NCBI GenBank assembly: GCA_016793325.1
Contig: JAEUKI010000013.1
Span: 1-64,000 of the forward strand
Origin: Myxococcales bacterium
Lineage (GTDB): Bacteria > Myxococcota_A > Polyangia > Polyangiales > Ga0077539
Direction: 5' to 3'
DNA: 64,000 nt
Every line of letters starts with the position of its first letter. The first letter of the stretch is position 1. A program made the position numbers and the translations under genes. Below, piece by piece: positions 34,979 through 43,313 of the stretch. The notes below the pieces were generated by a model. It was not told the DNA's origin, made no database searches, and saw only the letters and a program-made list of their open reading frames with translations.

Positions 34979-35569
34979 TCACTGCGCGGCGGTCGGCGCG
35001 GGATCGGTGATCGTGAACTCGACGCGTCGATTGCGCTCGTGGCACGCGTCGGTGTCCTCGCTGCACACAGGGCGCGTGTGCCCGAAGCCCGCGGACTCGA
35101 TGGTGATCGACGCGAACCCGTGGTTGCGGAGGTAGTTCGCGACCGCCGCGGCGCGACGCTCGGACAGGCTCTGGTTGTCCGCCTCGCTGCCGCGCTGGTC
35201 GGCGTGGCCTTCGACGCGGAGGCGTCGAATTTGTGTGTTCTCTCGGAGGAGCGCGACGAGGTCGTTGAGGACCGAGGACGACTCGTTCTCGCGGATCACG
35301 TCGCTGTTGGTCTCGAACTGAATCTGGTGGTTCAGCGTGATGTGACCGTTGGCGAGGACCGCTTCGGTGTGCGTCGTCGGCGCGGCGCTCGTCGTCGGAG
35401 CGGCCGGAGTTGTCTCGGGGGCCGGCGTTGTCGCTCCGCCCGAGCTCGACGGGGGGGTTGTGTTCGCGGGGCGCGGAGTCTCACCGCAGGCCATCGCGAA
35501 GAGGACGAGGACGGGGGCGCACGAGCGAAGGTTGCTCGCGAGCGTTGTCTTGGAGTGTGTTCGACGCAT
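34979..35569 (-). CDS. OmpA-family lipoprotein (196 aa)
   Basis: Signal and lipobox (LVLFAMACGET), then a Pro/Thr/Ala/Ser-rich spacer to about residue 65. The OmpA C-terminal peptidoglycan-binding domain follows, with IQFETNSDVI, RVEGHADQRGS and LSERRAAAVANYL. This is the Pal-like arrangement that tethers the outer membrane to peptidoglycan. The Cys pair CSEDTDAC near the C-terminus is extra. ATG 35569 fits the signal peptide. Divergent from the CxxCH lipoprotein. Confidence 0.88.
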   Translation of the reverse strand: MRRTHSKTTLASNLRSCAPVLVLFAMACGETPRPANTTPPSSSGGATTPAPETTPAAPTTSAAPTTHTEAVLANGHITLNHQIQFETNSDVIRENESSSVLNDLVALLRENTQIRRLRVEGHADQRGSEADNQSLSERRAAAVANYLRNHGFASITIESAGFGHTRPVCSEDTDACHERNRRVEFTITDPAPTAAQ

Positions 35570-35711
35570 CGCGCCCGTATACCAGCGCGAAGCGAGGCGG
35601 GTCCTCGTGTGTTCGTTCTCTTCTTTGGTCGTTGAGCGAAGGTCTTGCCGAAGTGGCGCGTCGACGCGAGGAAGACTCGCGCAAAACTCAGTCTTCGGAT
35701 ATGATTGTCCC

Positions 35712-36476
35712 GTGTTTGGCCGCAGTGTTCTCCGCGTGAATCTCGTCGCGGCGTGCGCGCTCGCGACGAGCGTCGCGGCCGCGTGCGCTCCGAGCGTGGG
35801 CCCTCCCGACGCTGCGCCGATGGAGAGCGCGGCGACGCGCGCGCTCGCTCCGTGTCGCGCGATCGTCGCGAGCGAAGCGGACCTCGCGACGATCGCGTCG
35901 GTGACGGCGCACATCAATCGATTGCCGCAGCCCGCGACGGTCCCGTGCTTGATGGCGAGCTTGCCGCGGCCGTTCAGCGTCGTCGCCACCACGAGCGTCT
36001 CGAGCGCGCAGCCCGCGTTCGGAACGCGATCGCCGAGGCTCTTTCTGTTCTTTCGTCGCGTGACGCTCTCGGTCGTCGCCGAGGGGATGGGCGCTCCGCT
36101 CGTCGAGTTCGCCGAGTACTCGGACGCGTTCGGCCGGCACAACAGCCTGAAGGGAGAGGTCGAGCTGCCCTCGCGCGGGCCGCTCGCCGCGGACGCTGCG
36201 TTCGCGCGCGTTCGCTACGGAAGCGGAACGTCCTGCGGCTTCTGTCACCGCAACGAGCGATCGACCCCCGAAGCGAACAGCGGCTTCGTCTCGGGCGCGC
36301 TCCGACCGACGATCGACAGCGTTGTGAGTATGGAATATCTACGCTCTCTGCCTTCGAGCGCGTGTTCGTCGAGCGAAGACGCGAGCGCGCGGTGCCAGTT
36401 CTGGCACGCGTTGTTCGACTACGGGGACGTGACGCAGGGCGCCTTCGATCCCGAGATCGAAACGTTGTTCCGTTGA
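35712..36476 (+). CDS. Lipoprotein with a single CxxCH motif (254 aa)
   Basis: GTG 35712 or GTG 35736 gives a lipoprotein signal (VNLVAACALATSVAAACAPS). Around residue 175 is SCGFCHRNE, a CxxCH heme-c attachment motif in a YGSGTSCGFCH context. No other cytochrome feature such as a clear distal Met is certain. It could be a monoheme c-type cytochrome or a protein using these residues for metal or disulfide chemistry. No family recognised. Confidence 0.7.
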   Translation: MFGRSVLRVNLVAACALATSVAAACAPSVGPPDAAPMESAATRALAPCRAIVASEADLATIASVTAHINRLPQPATVPCLMASLPRPFSVVATTSVSSAQPAFGTRSPRLFLFFRRVTLSVVAEGMGAPLVEFAEYSDAFGRHNSLKGEVELPSRGPLAADAAFARVRYGSGTSCGFCHRNERSTPEANSGFVSGALRPTIDSVVSMEYLRSLPSSACSSSEDASARCQFWHALFDYGDVTQGAFDPEIETLFR

Positions 36477-36576
36477 CTGTCGCCGTGCGACCCTTCGGTG
36501 AATTCACTGATCGGAAAAACGCGGACAACGGGGCGAAACACCGTCGCTGTCCCATCGCTCTACGAAGGCAACAGTC

Positions 36577-38412
36577 ATGAAGAAACGCACATCGAGCTTC
36601 GGTGCAGCGGCAATGCTCGTGGGTGCTGCGCTCGGCGCAGGTTGCTCGGAGGGCGGAGCGCCGTTCGAACCCAACGACGCTGGCAACGGCGGACGCGACA
36701 GCGCGCGGAGCGACGGTGGTGGCGGCGGTGGCGGTGACGGTGGTGGTGGACCTTCCGTCGAGCGATGCACGACCGCTGCGGACTGCACGCGCGGAAACAT
36801 GTGCTCGGTCGCCACCTGTCGCGCGGATGGGACGTGCGGCTACGGCCTCGATGTGGCGCGCTGCGAGTGCGACCCGGACTGCACGCGCACGGGCGCGTCG
36901 GGCGCCACGGGGTGGAACGATCCCGGCCGCCGCGGCGTCGAGTACGACATGGCGTCCGGCGGGCTCATCGTGCGCGCAGAGTCTCGACGCGGGGACTATC
37001 TGTGGGTTCCCAACAGCGGCAACAGCACGTTCTCGAAGTGGGACGCGGACACCGGCCGCGAGATCGCGCGCTATCGCGTGGGCATGCCCGGCGCAGACAC
37101 GACGAACTCGCCGTCGCGCGTGGTGGTCGACGGCTACGGAGACGCGTTCGTCGCGACGCGCGGGCTCGGCGTGATCGGGACGGTCACGAAGGTCGCCGCG
37201 GACGTGCGCGACTGCGTCGATCGCAACGGCAACGGGATGATCGACACGTCCACGGGACCGATGGACGTGCGCCCGATGGGCCAAGACGAGTGCGTTCTCT
37301 GGTCGACGCAAGTGGGGCCAGCCAACGGGCTGCTTCGCGCGCTCGCGATCGGACCGGGCACCGAAGACGAGCCCGCGGGCTCGGTGTGGGCCGGCATCTG
37401 CGGCGCGACGACGGGCCAGTGGCGCCTGCATTCGCGCACAGGAATGATCGTTCAGAACTTCAACATCCCTCGCTGCACCTACGGCGCGGTCGCGACGCGC
37501 GACGGAAACATCTGGTTTCACACGCCGAGCCAGGGCGTCACGCCGATCAGCGCGCACACCAACATGATCGGCGAGTTCAAGCCCATCGCCGCTGCGCCGC
37601 CAGAGTGCCGTTCGTCCTACGGGATCACCGCGGACGCCAACGGACGACTGTGGCTCTCGCGCGCGACGAACGGCGCCGCAGGCTTCGATCCCGCGACCAA
37701 CACGTGGACGTGCATGCAAGCGTCGACGGCGATCCGCGGCGGCCGCGCGGGCGCGCTCGGCTCGGGCATCACCGTCGACGCGATGAACAACGTGTGGGCG
37801 CCGCAAGCAGGCAACCCGCTCATCTTCTACGTGTGGCCCGCGACCGCGTTCGTCCCCGGGGGAAACATCCCGCCCGCGATGATCCGGACGTACAACCTCG
37901 GGCGCACCTTCGGCTCGTCCGCGCTCGGCGCGGACCGCGCAGGCCGCATGTGGGTCCTGCAGGGCGCCGAGCTCGTTCGCTTCGATCCGACCACCAGCAC
38001 GCAGACCACGATGATGGGCCCCGTCGGGACGTACACGTACACGGACTTCACGGGCTCGGTCCGCCGCCTCGTCCTCGCCGAAGGGACGTACACGCAAGAC
38101 TACGAGCGCTGCGACACAGGTCGCTTCACGGCCCTCACGTGGAGCAGCGATACGCCCGGCGATTCGCGGCTCGAATTCACGGTGCGCACCGCGGACACGC
38201 AAGCGGGCCTCGAGATGGCCGCGGGCCAGATGATCGCCGACACGCGCACGTCGATGTCCCCCGTCGACGTCGAAGCCGCGCTCAACGCGCGAACGATGAT
38301 GGGCTCGCGCAAGTGGCTCCGCGTCACGGTGCGCTTCCGCCCGGGCATGGCGACGCCCGTGCTTCGCGCGCTCTCGGTCGAGCACCGCTGCCCGCCGCGC
38401 AACCCGGGCTGA
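36577..38412 (+). CDS. Beta-propeller lipoprotein with Cys-rich N-terminus (611 aa)
   Basis: Lipobox LGAGCSEG, a glycine/Asp-rich linker, then a Cys cluster (CTTAADCTRGNMCSVATC) and a large domain with repeats such as YLWVPNSGNSTFSKWD, GNIWFHTPSQGV, GRLWLSRATNG and NNVWAPQAGN. These are blade motifs of an NHL/virginiamycin-B-lyase-like propeller. The C-terminal part resembles a jelly-roll module. Probably a surface-exposed binding protein. It abuts the convergent LytM peptidase gene with no gap. Confidence 0.75.
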   Translation: MKKRTSSFGAAAMLVGAALGAGCSEGGAPFEPNDAGNGGRDSARSDGGGGGGGDGGGGPSVERCTTAADCTRGNMCSVATCRADGTCGYGLDVARCECDPDCTRTGASGATGWNDPGRRGVEYDMASGGLIVRAESRRGDYLWVPNSGNSTFSKWDADTGREIARYRVGMPGADTTNSPSRVVVDGYGDAFVATRGLGVIGTVTKVAADVRDCVDRNGNGMIDTSTGPMDVRPMGQDECVLWSTQVGPANGLLRALAIGPGTEDEPAGSVWAGICGATTGQWRLHSRTGMIVQNFNIPRCTYGAVATRDGNIWFHTPSQGVTPISAHTNMIGEFKPIAAAPPECRSSYGITADANGRLWLSRATNGAAGFDPATNTWTCMQASTAIRGGRAGALGSGITVDAMNNVWAPQAGNPLIFYVWPATAFVPGGNIPPAMIRTYNLGRTFGSSALGADRAGRMWVLQGAELVRFDPTTSTQTTMMGPVGTYTYTDFTGSVRRLVLAEGTYTQDYERCDTGRFTALTWSSDTPGDSRLEFTVRTADTQAGLEMAAGQMIADTRTSMSPVDVEAALNARTMMGSRKWLRVTVRFRPGMATPVLRALSVEHRCPPRNPG

Positions 38413-39855
38413 TCAGCGCGCCGCGCGACGTCGTCGGCTCGCGAGGGCGAGGGCGACCGCGGCCAACGCCAGCGGTCGCAGCGCGTCTCGATTGTGTGTG
38501 CGTGAAATCATTCGGCACCCGCACCCGCCGTCGATCGCGCCGGGGCCCGCGTCGGCGCGTCGCGCGTCCGCGCTGGCGCCGCTGTCCCTCGCCGCGGTCG
38601 CGTCGGCGCTCGACGGCCCGCCGTCCATCGCTCCCGCGTCGCTGCCAATCGCGACGCCCGTGTCCATCGCGCTCGCGTCCGCCGGTGGAACGATCCCCGC
38701 GTCCGTCTGCTGCCCCGCGCGGCACACGTCGTCGCCCGCGCGCATCTCGCAGCCGTTTGCGCAGGACTCGCTCTGCACGGCGCCCATCACGCAGCGTCGC
38801 CGCAGCGAGCCGTCGGTCGAGCACGCCCACTCGGCGGTCACGCCCGTCGGACACATCGGCGCTGCGTTGCACGTGTCTTCGCCCGCGTTGACCGCGCACC
38901 CGTAGGGGCACGGCTGCGTCTCGTCGCGCCCCGCGTTGCAGCGAACGCGTGCGGTACGCGCGCTGTTGCACGCCCACTCGGCGGTCACGCCCGCAGAGCA
39001 CATGGACGCGGGCGGGTTGCACACGTCGTCGGTTCCCACCGCGCGGACCATGCAGCCCGCGGGGCACGCTTCGGTCATCACGTTTCCGTCGATGCAGCGA
39101 ACGCGCGCGGTGCGCGCCGCGTTGCACGTCCAGATCGCGAAGGTCCCCGACGGGCACATCGGCGGAGGCGTGCTCCCGTCGCACGTCGTGCCCGGCAGCG
39201 TTCGATAGGCGTTTTGCATGGTCCACACGCTCGGTCGCGTCGGTGAACACATGCCCTCGTACGGGTCGTACGCGGTCGTGCTCGTCCCGCCGACCGCGCG
39301 AAACTCTGTGTGCAAATGCGCGCCGGTCGAGCAGCCCGAGCTCGCGATCTGACCGATCACTTGTCCGCACGTCACGCGGTCGCCGACGCGAACGCGGACG
39401 CTCCCCATGCGCATGTGCGCGTAGATCACGCTCCGCGTCCCGTGGTCGATGCGGACGTAGTTGCCGTAGCCGAAGCCCACGCTCGTCCCGCACGTCCCGC
39501 TCGACGGGCACGACGTGCATCGGTCGAACGCCCCGTCGTTGGTCGTCACCACCGTGCCCGCCGCGACGGCGACGATGTTGTTGCCGGCGTCGATCGCGCC
39601 GAGGTTGCCCGTGAGCGACCAGTCCGAGCCGCGGTGACCGTCGTAGCTGCTCGTCCCACAGTTCCAATCGCGATGCGCGCCGGAGGCTGCGTTTTGATCG
39701 AAGTAGTAGTAGTTGCCGATGCAGCCAGAGCACTCGACCGAGCGCCTTGCGCGCTGAGCCCACGCGACGCCGGGCGCGATCGACGCGATCGATGCGATCG
39801 CCGCCGCGGTGATCGCGAGCCTCGCGAGGATCGCTGGAGTACGCGCGCGCTTCAC
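38413..39855 (-). CDS. M23 (LytM) peptidase with Cys-rich repeats and MYXO-CTERM-like tail (480 aa)
   Basis: A Sec signal ends at AWAQ. The M23 domain (about 55-190) has DGHRGSDW, giving His-x3-Asp, and GAHLHTEF, giving His-x-His, the zinc ligands of lysostaphin-type endopeptidases. Three Cys repeats of the form AxWxCNxARTARVRC follow, then an Asp/Ala/Ser linker. The C-terminus is GCGCRMISR, a hydrophobic helix (LRPLALAAVALALA) and SRRRRAAR, like the MYXO-CTERM sorting signal. GTG 39855 is supported by GGAGGT five bases upstream. The upstream lipoprotein stop overlaps it (GTGA). Confidence 0.88.
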   Translation of the reverse strand: MKRARTPAILARLAITAAAIASIASIAPGVAWAQRARRSVECSGCIGNYYYFDQNAASGAHRDWNCGTSSYDGHRGSDWSLTGNLGAIDAGNNIVAVAAGTVVTTNDGAFDRCTSCPSSGTCGTSVGFGYGNYVRIDHGTRSVIYAHMRMGSVRVRVGDRVTCGQVIGQIASSGCSTGAHLHTEFRAVGGTSTTAYDPYEGMCSPTRPSVWTMQNAYRTLPGTTCDGSTPPPMCPSGTFAIWTCNAARTARVRCIDGNVMTEACPAGCMVRAVGTDDVCNPPASMCSAGVTAEWACNSARTARVRCNAGRDETQPCPYGCAVNAGEDTCNAAPMCPTGVTAEWACSTDGSLRRRCVMGAVQSESCANGCEMRAGDDVCRAGQQTDAGIVPPADASAMDTGVAIGSDAGAMDGGPSSADATAARDSGASADARRADAGPGAIDGGCGCRMISRTHNRDALRPLALAAVALALASRRRRAAR

Positions 39856-40670
39856 GAGGCACCTCCCAACGCGACCGCGAGGTGTCTTCCGTCGCGGCTC
39901 GTCCACGAGACCTCGCTCGCGCTGCACCGCAGCGACGCCGCGTCTCGCGCGACCTCGACGAACGCGCCGCCCCAGTCCTCCCCCGTGCGGAGCGTACAGT
40001 TCGTCAGGCACCGAACGCCCTCGTCGCTCGTCGATCGCGCGACGTGCACGCCGAGCACCCCGCCGTTGCGCGCGCCCACGAAGCACACGAGCGCGCCGTC
40101 GTCCGAGAAGCGCATCGCGCCGATGCTCGCGAACCCACGAGCGATCGTGACCGCGCCCGACGCAGGGTCCTCGTCGCGGCGCACGACGAGCTCTCCCTCG
40201 TTGCCCGTCGAGCGTGCGTACGCGAGCGCCCGGCCGTCCTCGGACACCGCGAGCTCGCCGATCACCGAGCGATCGAGCTCGAGCGTTTGCCCATTGCTCG
40301 CGAGCCGCACGAGAGCCTCGCTCAGCGTGGTCGCCACGACGCTGTCGCGCCAGACCGTCGCGGCGAGCACGGGCGCGCCGAGGTCGACGGGCTGAGTTGT
40401 TCCACGAGGAGATCTCCAGGCGATTTCGATTTGTTCGGGCGCGTCGCTCCCCTCGGGGCCGCGGTAGGCCACGCGACGCACGACGAGCTGTCGATCGCGC
40501 AGTCGACCGAGGACGCGCCCCGTCGGGTCCGTCGAGTCCACGACGTTGCCCGCGGTCGATGCGCTCGCGAGCTGCGCCGACTCGGGTCGCTCGCATGACG
40601 CCGCGACGAGCGCCGCCGAGAGCACCATCGTTTGATCACCGCGCGCCCGAAGAAGCCGTCGAACTCCCAT
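39852..40670 (-). CDS. Lipoprotein of unknown function, WD/TolB-like (272 aa)
   Basis: ATG 40670 begins MGVRRLLRARG, then LSAALVAASCERPE with the lipidation Cys. The body has strand-turn repeats (LAVSEDGRALAYARS, MRFSDDGALVCFVG) similar to blades of TolB/WD-type propellers. Two Cys pairs occur near the C-terminus. Translationally coupled to the LytM peptidase, so the two may act together at the cell surface. Confidence 0.72.
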   Translation of the reverse strand: MGVRRLLRARGDQTMVLSAALVAASCERPESAQLASASTAGNVVDSTDPTGRVLGRLRDRQLVVRRVAYRGPEGSDAPEQIEIAWRSPRGTTQPVDLGAPVLAATVWRDSVVATTLSEALVRLASNGQTLELDRSVIGELAVSEDGRALAYARSTGNEGELVVRRDEDPASGAVTIARGFASIGAMRFSDDGALVCFVGARNGGVLGVHVARSTSDEGVRCLTNCTLRTGEDWGGAFVEVARDAASLRCSASEVSWTSRDGRHLAVALGGAS

Positions 40671-40744
40671 GGCCGAGAGTTTACCTCGAAGAACGCCGTG
40701 CGAACCCTCGCGATGCCCCGTATCGTGCGGCCACCTCGCTCGCG

Positions 40745-41203
40745 ATGAACAACACCTTGCCCCACCCCCGCCGCGCAATCCTCACCGCGTCGCTCGCTGT
40801 CGGCCTCGCGCTCGTCGGCGAAGCGCCTGCGCTCACTGCGCAATCCATGCCTCGCGTGACCGGGACGCTCCGCGTGAGCGCCCCGCGCAACGCGCGCGGC
40901 GAGGACGTGACGGTCGTCGCGACGCTGCGCAACAACACGGGACAGCCTGCGATTTTTCCCGCAGAAGTGCTCTCGGCCACGCAGCTCATGCTCGAGGTGC
41001 GCGACGCGCGCGGGCAGATCGTGGGCACCGTTCCTCCGCCGGTTCCGGCGGGCGCCACGGTGACGATCGCGCCCGGCGAGACCGTCCAGCGAACGTTTCA
41101 ATTGACCGTGTTCTCACCGCCGCTCGCGCGGGGCCGCTACACGGTGCGCTTTCGCGGCGCGGTGATCGTCGGCGCCCCCGTGGCGTTTACGGTCGCGCGC
41201 TGA
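40745..41203 (+). CDS. Secreted Ig-like/BsuPI-like protein (152 aa)
   Basis: A signal peptide (ILTASLAVGLALVGEAPALTAQ) precedes a ~115-residue beta domain. It has VTVVATLRNNTGQPAIF, then LMLEVRDARGQIV, APGETVQRTFQLTV and a final GRYTVRFRG. This pattern is like the BsuPI/intracellular proteinase-inhibitor fold or other Ig-like modules. No Cys. Divergent from the lipoprotein at 40670 (74-base gap). Confidence 0.7.
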   Translation: MNNTLPHPRRAILTASLAVGLALVGEAPALTAQSMPRVTGTLRVSAPRNARGEDVTVVATLRNNTGQPAIFPAEVLSATQLMLEVRDARGQIVGTVPPPVPAGATVTIAPGETVQRTFQLTVFSPPLARGRYTVRFRGAVIVGAPVAFTVAR

Positions 41204-41215
41204 CCCGCCGCGCGA

Positions 41216-42571
41216 TCAAGCGCAGGGAAAGCACGACATCGTCGTCGATCGACACACGCCGTTGCAGCAGCGCGTCCCGGCGCCGCACACGTTTCCGCAG
41301 CTCCCGCAGTTGGCGTTGCTCGTGTCCGTGTTGATCTCGTATCCGTTGGCGCTCGAGCCATCGCAGTCAGCGTATTTGGGATCGCACGCGAAGCCCACGT
41401 AGCAGCGACCCGCGGTGCACACGGCCGCGCCCGCGACGTGGGGCGGACACCGGTAGCCGCACGCGCCGCAGTTGGCCGTGTCGGTGTTGGTGTTCGCGCA
41501 GTAGGTCCCGCACGAAGTCACCATGCACGAGACGCACGACGCCGTGCCGCCCGTGCCGGCGATGCACGCGCCCGCCGCGCCGCAGTTGGTGCCGCAGCGC
41601 CCGCAGTTGGCCGGGCTGCGCGTGAGGTCTGTCTCGCAGCCGTTGGCGTCGTTGCCGTCGCAGTTGCCGAAGTTGGTGTTGCACGACGCCACGGTGCACA
41701 CCGAGCCGCTGCACGCCGCCAGGGCGTTGGGCAACGAGCAGCGCGTGCCGCATCCGCCGCAGTTGCTCGCGTTGTTCGTGGTGTTGACCTCGCAGCCGTT
41801 GCTTACGACGCCGTCGCAGTTGGCGAAGCCGGGCAAGCAGCGATCGATGGTGCAGCCGCCCGCGACGCAGCGAGCCGTCGCGTTGGGCAGCGAGCATGGC
41901 CGCGAACATCCGCCGCAGTGCATGACGTTGGTCGACGTGTCGACGCAGCTCGTCCCGCAGAGCGTCGCGGGTGCCATGCAGCTCCCGACGCACGTGCCCG
42001 TGCGCGAGTCGCACATGGGCGTCGCGCCCGAGCACGCCATCCCGCAGCGGCCGCAGTGAGCGGTGCTCGACAAGCTCGCTTCGCAGCCGTTGCTCGCGAT
42101 CCCGTCGCAGTTGTCGAAGCCGGCGTTGCACGTGCGCATGCACATGCCGCTCGAGCACATCGCGACGCCGTTTGCAGGATTGACGCAGGGCGAGTCGCAT
42201 GCGCCGCAGTGGTCTCGCGATGTGCGCGTGTCGACGCACGCGCCTCCGCAGCGCGCCTGTCCCGGTGGGCACATCGCGCCCGTGTCCGCCACGACGCCGG
42301 TGTCCGAGCTCACGCCGGTGTCCGTCACGACCCCCGTGTCGCCGGTTGTGCTGCTGTCGGGCGTCGAGACGACGTCGTTCGCGACGCCCGTGTCCGAGCT
42401 CTGAGCGCCGTCGATGGACGGGACATCCGCGGGCGGAGACATCCGGTCGTCCGTCGCGCTGTCCGCCACGGCCGAGTCGGTCGACCCGTCGTTTGCACGA
42501 GAGGGGACGCTCGTACACGCCGCGACCACGAGCGAAGCACACACAATCGAAGCAATGCGCATGGAGCGCAT
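41216..42571 (-). CDS. Stig1-like Cys-rich lipoprotein (451 aa)
   Basis: A lipobox VVAACTSV, a long Asp/Thr/Val linker with repeats of DTGV, then about seven Cys-rich units such as HCGACDSPCVNP, HCGRCGMACSG, HCGGCSRPC, NCGGCGTRC and NCGRCGTNC. Between them lie NGCE modules with the pattern CNAGFDNCDGIASNGCE. The pattern matches Stig1-like repeats common in myxobacteria. Start ATG 42571 or 42562. It follows the hydrolase gene after 46 bases on the same strand. Confidence 0.75.
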   Translation of the reverse strand: MRSMRIASIVCASLVVAACTSVPSRANDGSTDSAVADSATDDRMSPPADVPSIDGAQSSDTGVANDVVSTPDSSTTGDTGVVTDTGVSSDTGVVADTGAMCPPGQARCGGACVDTRTSRDHCGACDSPCVNPANGVAMCSSGMCMRTCNAGFDNCDGIASNGCEASLSSTAHCGRCGMACSGATPMCDSRTGTCVGSCMAPATLCGTSCVDTSTNVMHCGGCSRPCSLPNATARCVAGGCTIDRCLPGFANCDGVVSNGCEVNTTNNASNCGGCGTRCSLPNALAACSGSVCTVASCNTNFGNCDGNDANGCETDLTRSPANCGRCGTNCGAAGACIAGTGGTASCVSCMVTSCGTYCANTNTDTANCGACGYRCPPHVAGAAVCTAGRCYVGFACDPKYADCDGSSANGYEINTDTSNANCGSCGNVCGAGTRCCNGVCRSTTMSCFPCA

Positions 42572-42617
42572 CGTACCGCGCCGGGGACGAACACGGGCAT
42601 CTTCGTCGCGCGCTCGT

Positions 42618-43259
42618 TCAGTCGAAGGCGCCGGCGCGAAGAAAAGACAACACGAGCCGCTGTGTGTCCGGGTGGTCCATGATCCGCGTGTGCGTCTCGT
42701 CGACCGTGGCAAACGCGGTCATCGAGGGGAGGGTCGTCTCGCGGACGAGGACGGTCCCGTCGCTCGGTTCGTCACGGTCGAAGAGCTTCGTCGCTCGCGT
42801 GAGCCAGCTCGTCGGGTTGCCGAGGGCGAGGGCGCGCGACCCCGCGATCACGGCGAACGGCGCCGGCGGCGTCGGCCACGCGTCACCGTCGCCGAGCTCG
42901 TACCCCGCGGGCCCGTAGAACCACTGAAACGCCGCGCGATCCCGCAGCGCTCGCGCGACGCGGCTCCCGCGATTGGGCGGCGCGATGAGCACCGCGCGCC
43001 GCCACGGGAGCAAGTGGGCCATGTGTCGCCAGATGATCCCGCCGAGCGAGTGCGTGACGGCCATGAGCTCGCCCGAGCACTCTTTTTCGATGCGTTCGGC
43101 GAGTGATTTTGCAAGGGATTCGACGGTTCCGTGCCGCGACGGGTAGCTCGGGCTGAACGTTCGATAGCCCGCGCGCTCGAGCGCCGAGACCATTCCGCGC
43201 ATCGAGAGGTGCGTGCGCGCGAGGCCGTGCAAGACGACCACGGTGGACGCGTCGGTCAC
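42618..43259 (-). CDS. Lipase-like alpha/beta hydrolase (213 aa)
   Basis: A compact alpha/beta hydrolase: VVVLHGLARTHLSM (oxyanion), nucleophile THSLGG, and a late RIMDHPDTQRLVLSFL with the catalytic His before the end. Similar to triacylglycerol-lipase/PGAP1-like proteins of about 200 residues. No signal peptide, so cytosolic. Located between the acyltransferase and the Cys-rich lipoprotein on the same strand; a lipid-related role with the acyltransferase is plausible. Confidence 0.8.
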   Translation of the reverse strand: MTDASTVVVLHGLARTHLSMRGMVSALERAGYRTFSPSYPSRHGTVESLAKSLAERIEKECSGELMAVTHSLGGIIWRHMAHLLPWRRAVLIAPPNRGSRVARALRDRAAFQWFYGPAGYELGDGDAWPTPPAPFAVIAGSRALALGNPTSWLTRATKLFDRDEPSDGTVLVRETTLPSMTAFATVDETHTRIMDHPDTQRLVLSFLRAGAFD

Positions 43260-43313
43260 GGAGCGTCTCCCTCGACAGTGTTCGACCTCGCGCCGCGCCC
43301 GACCGCGCGGGAG

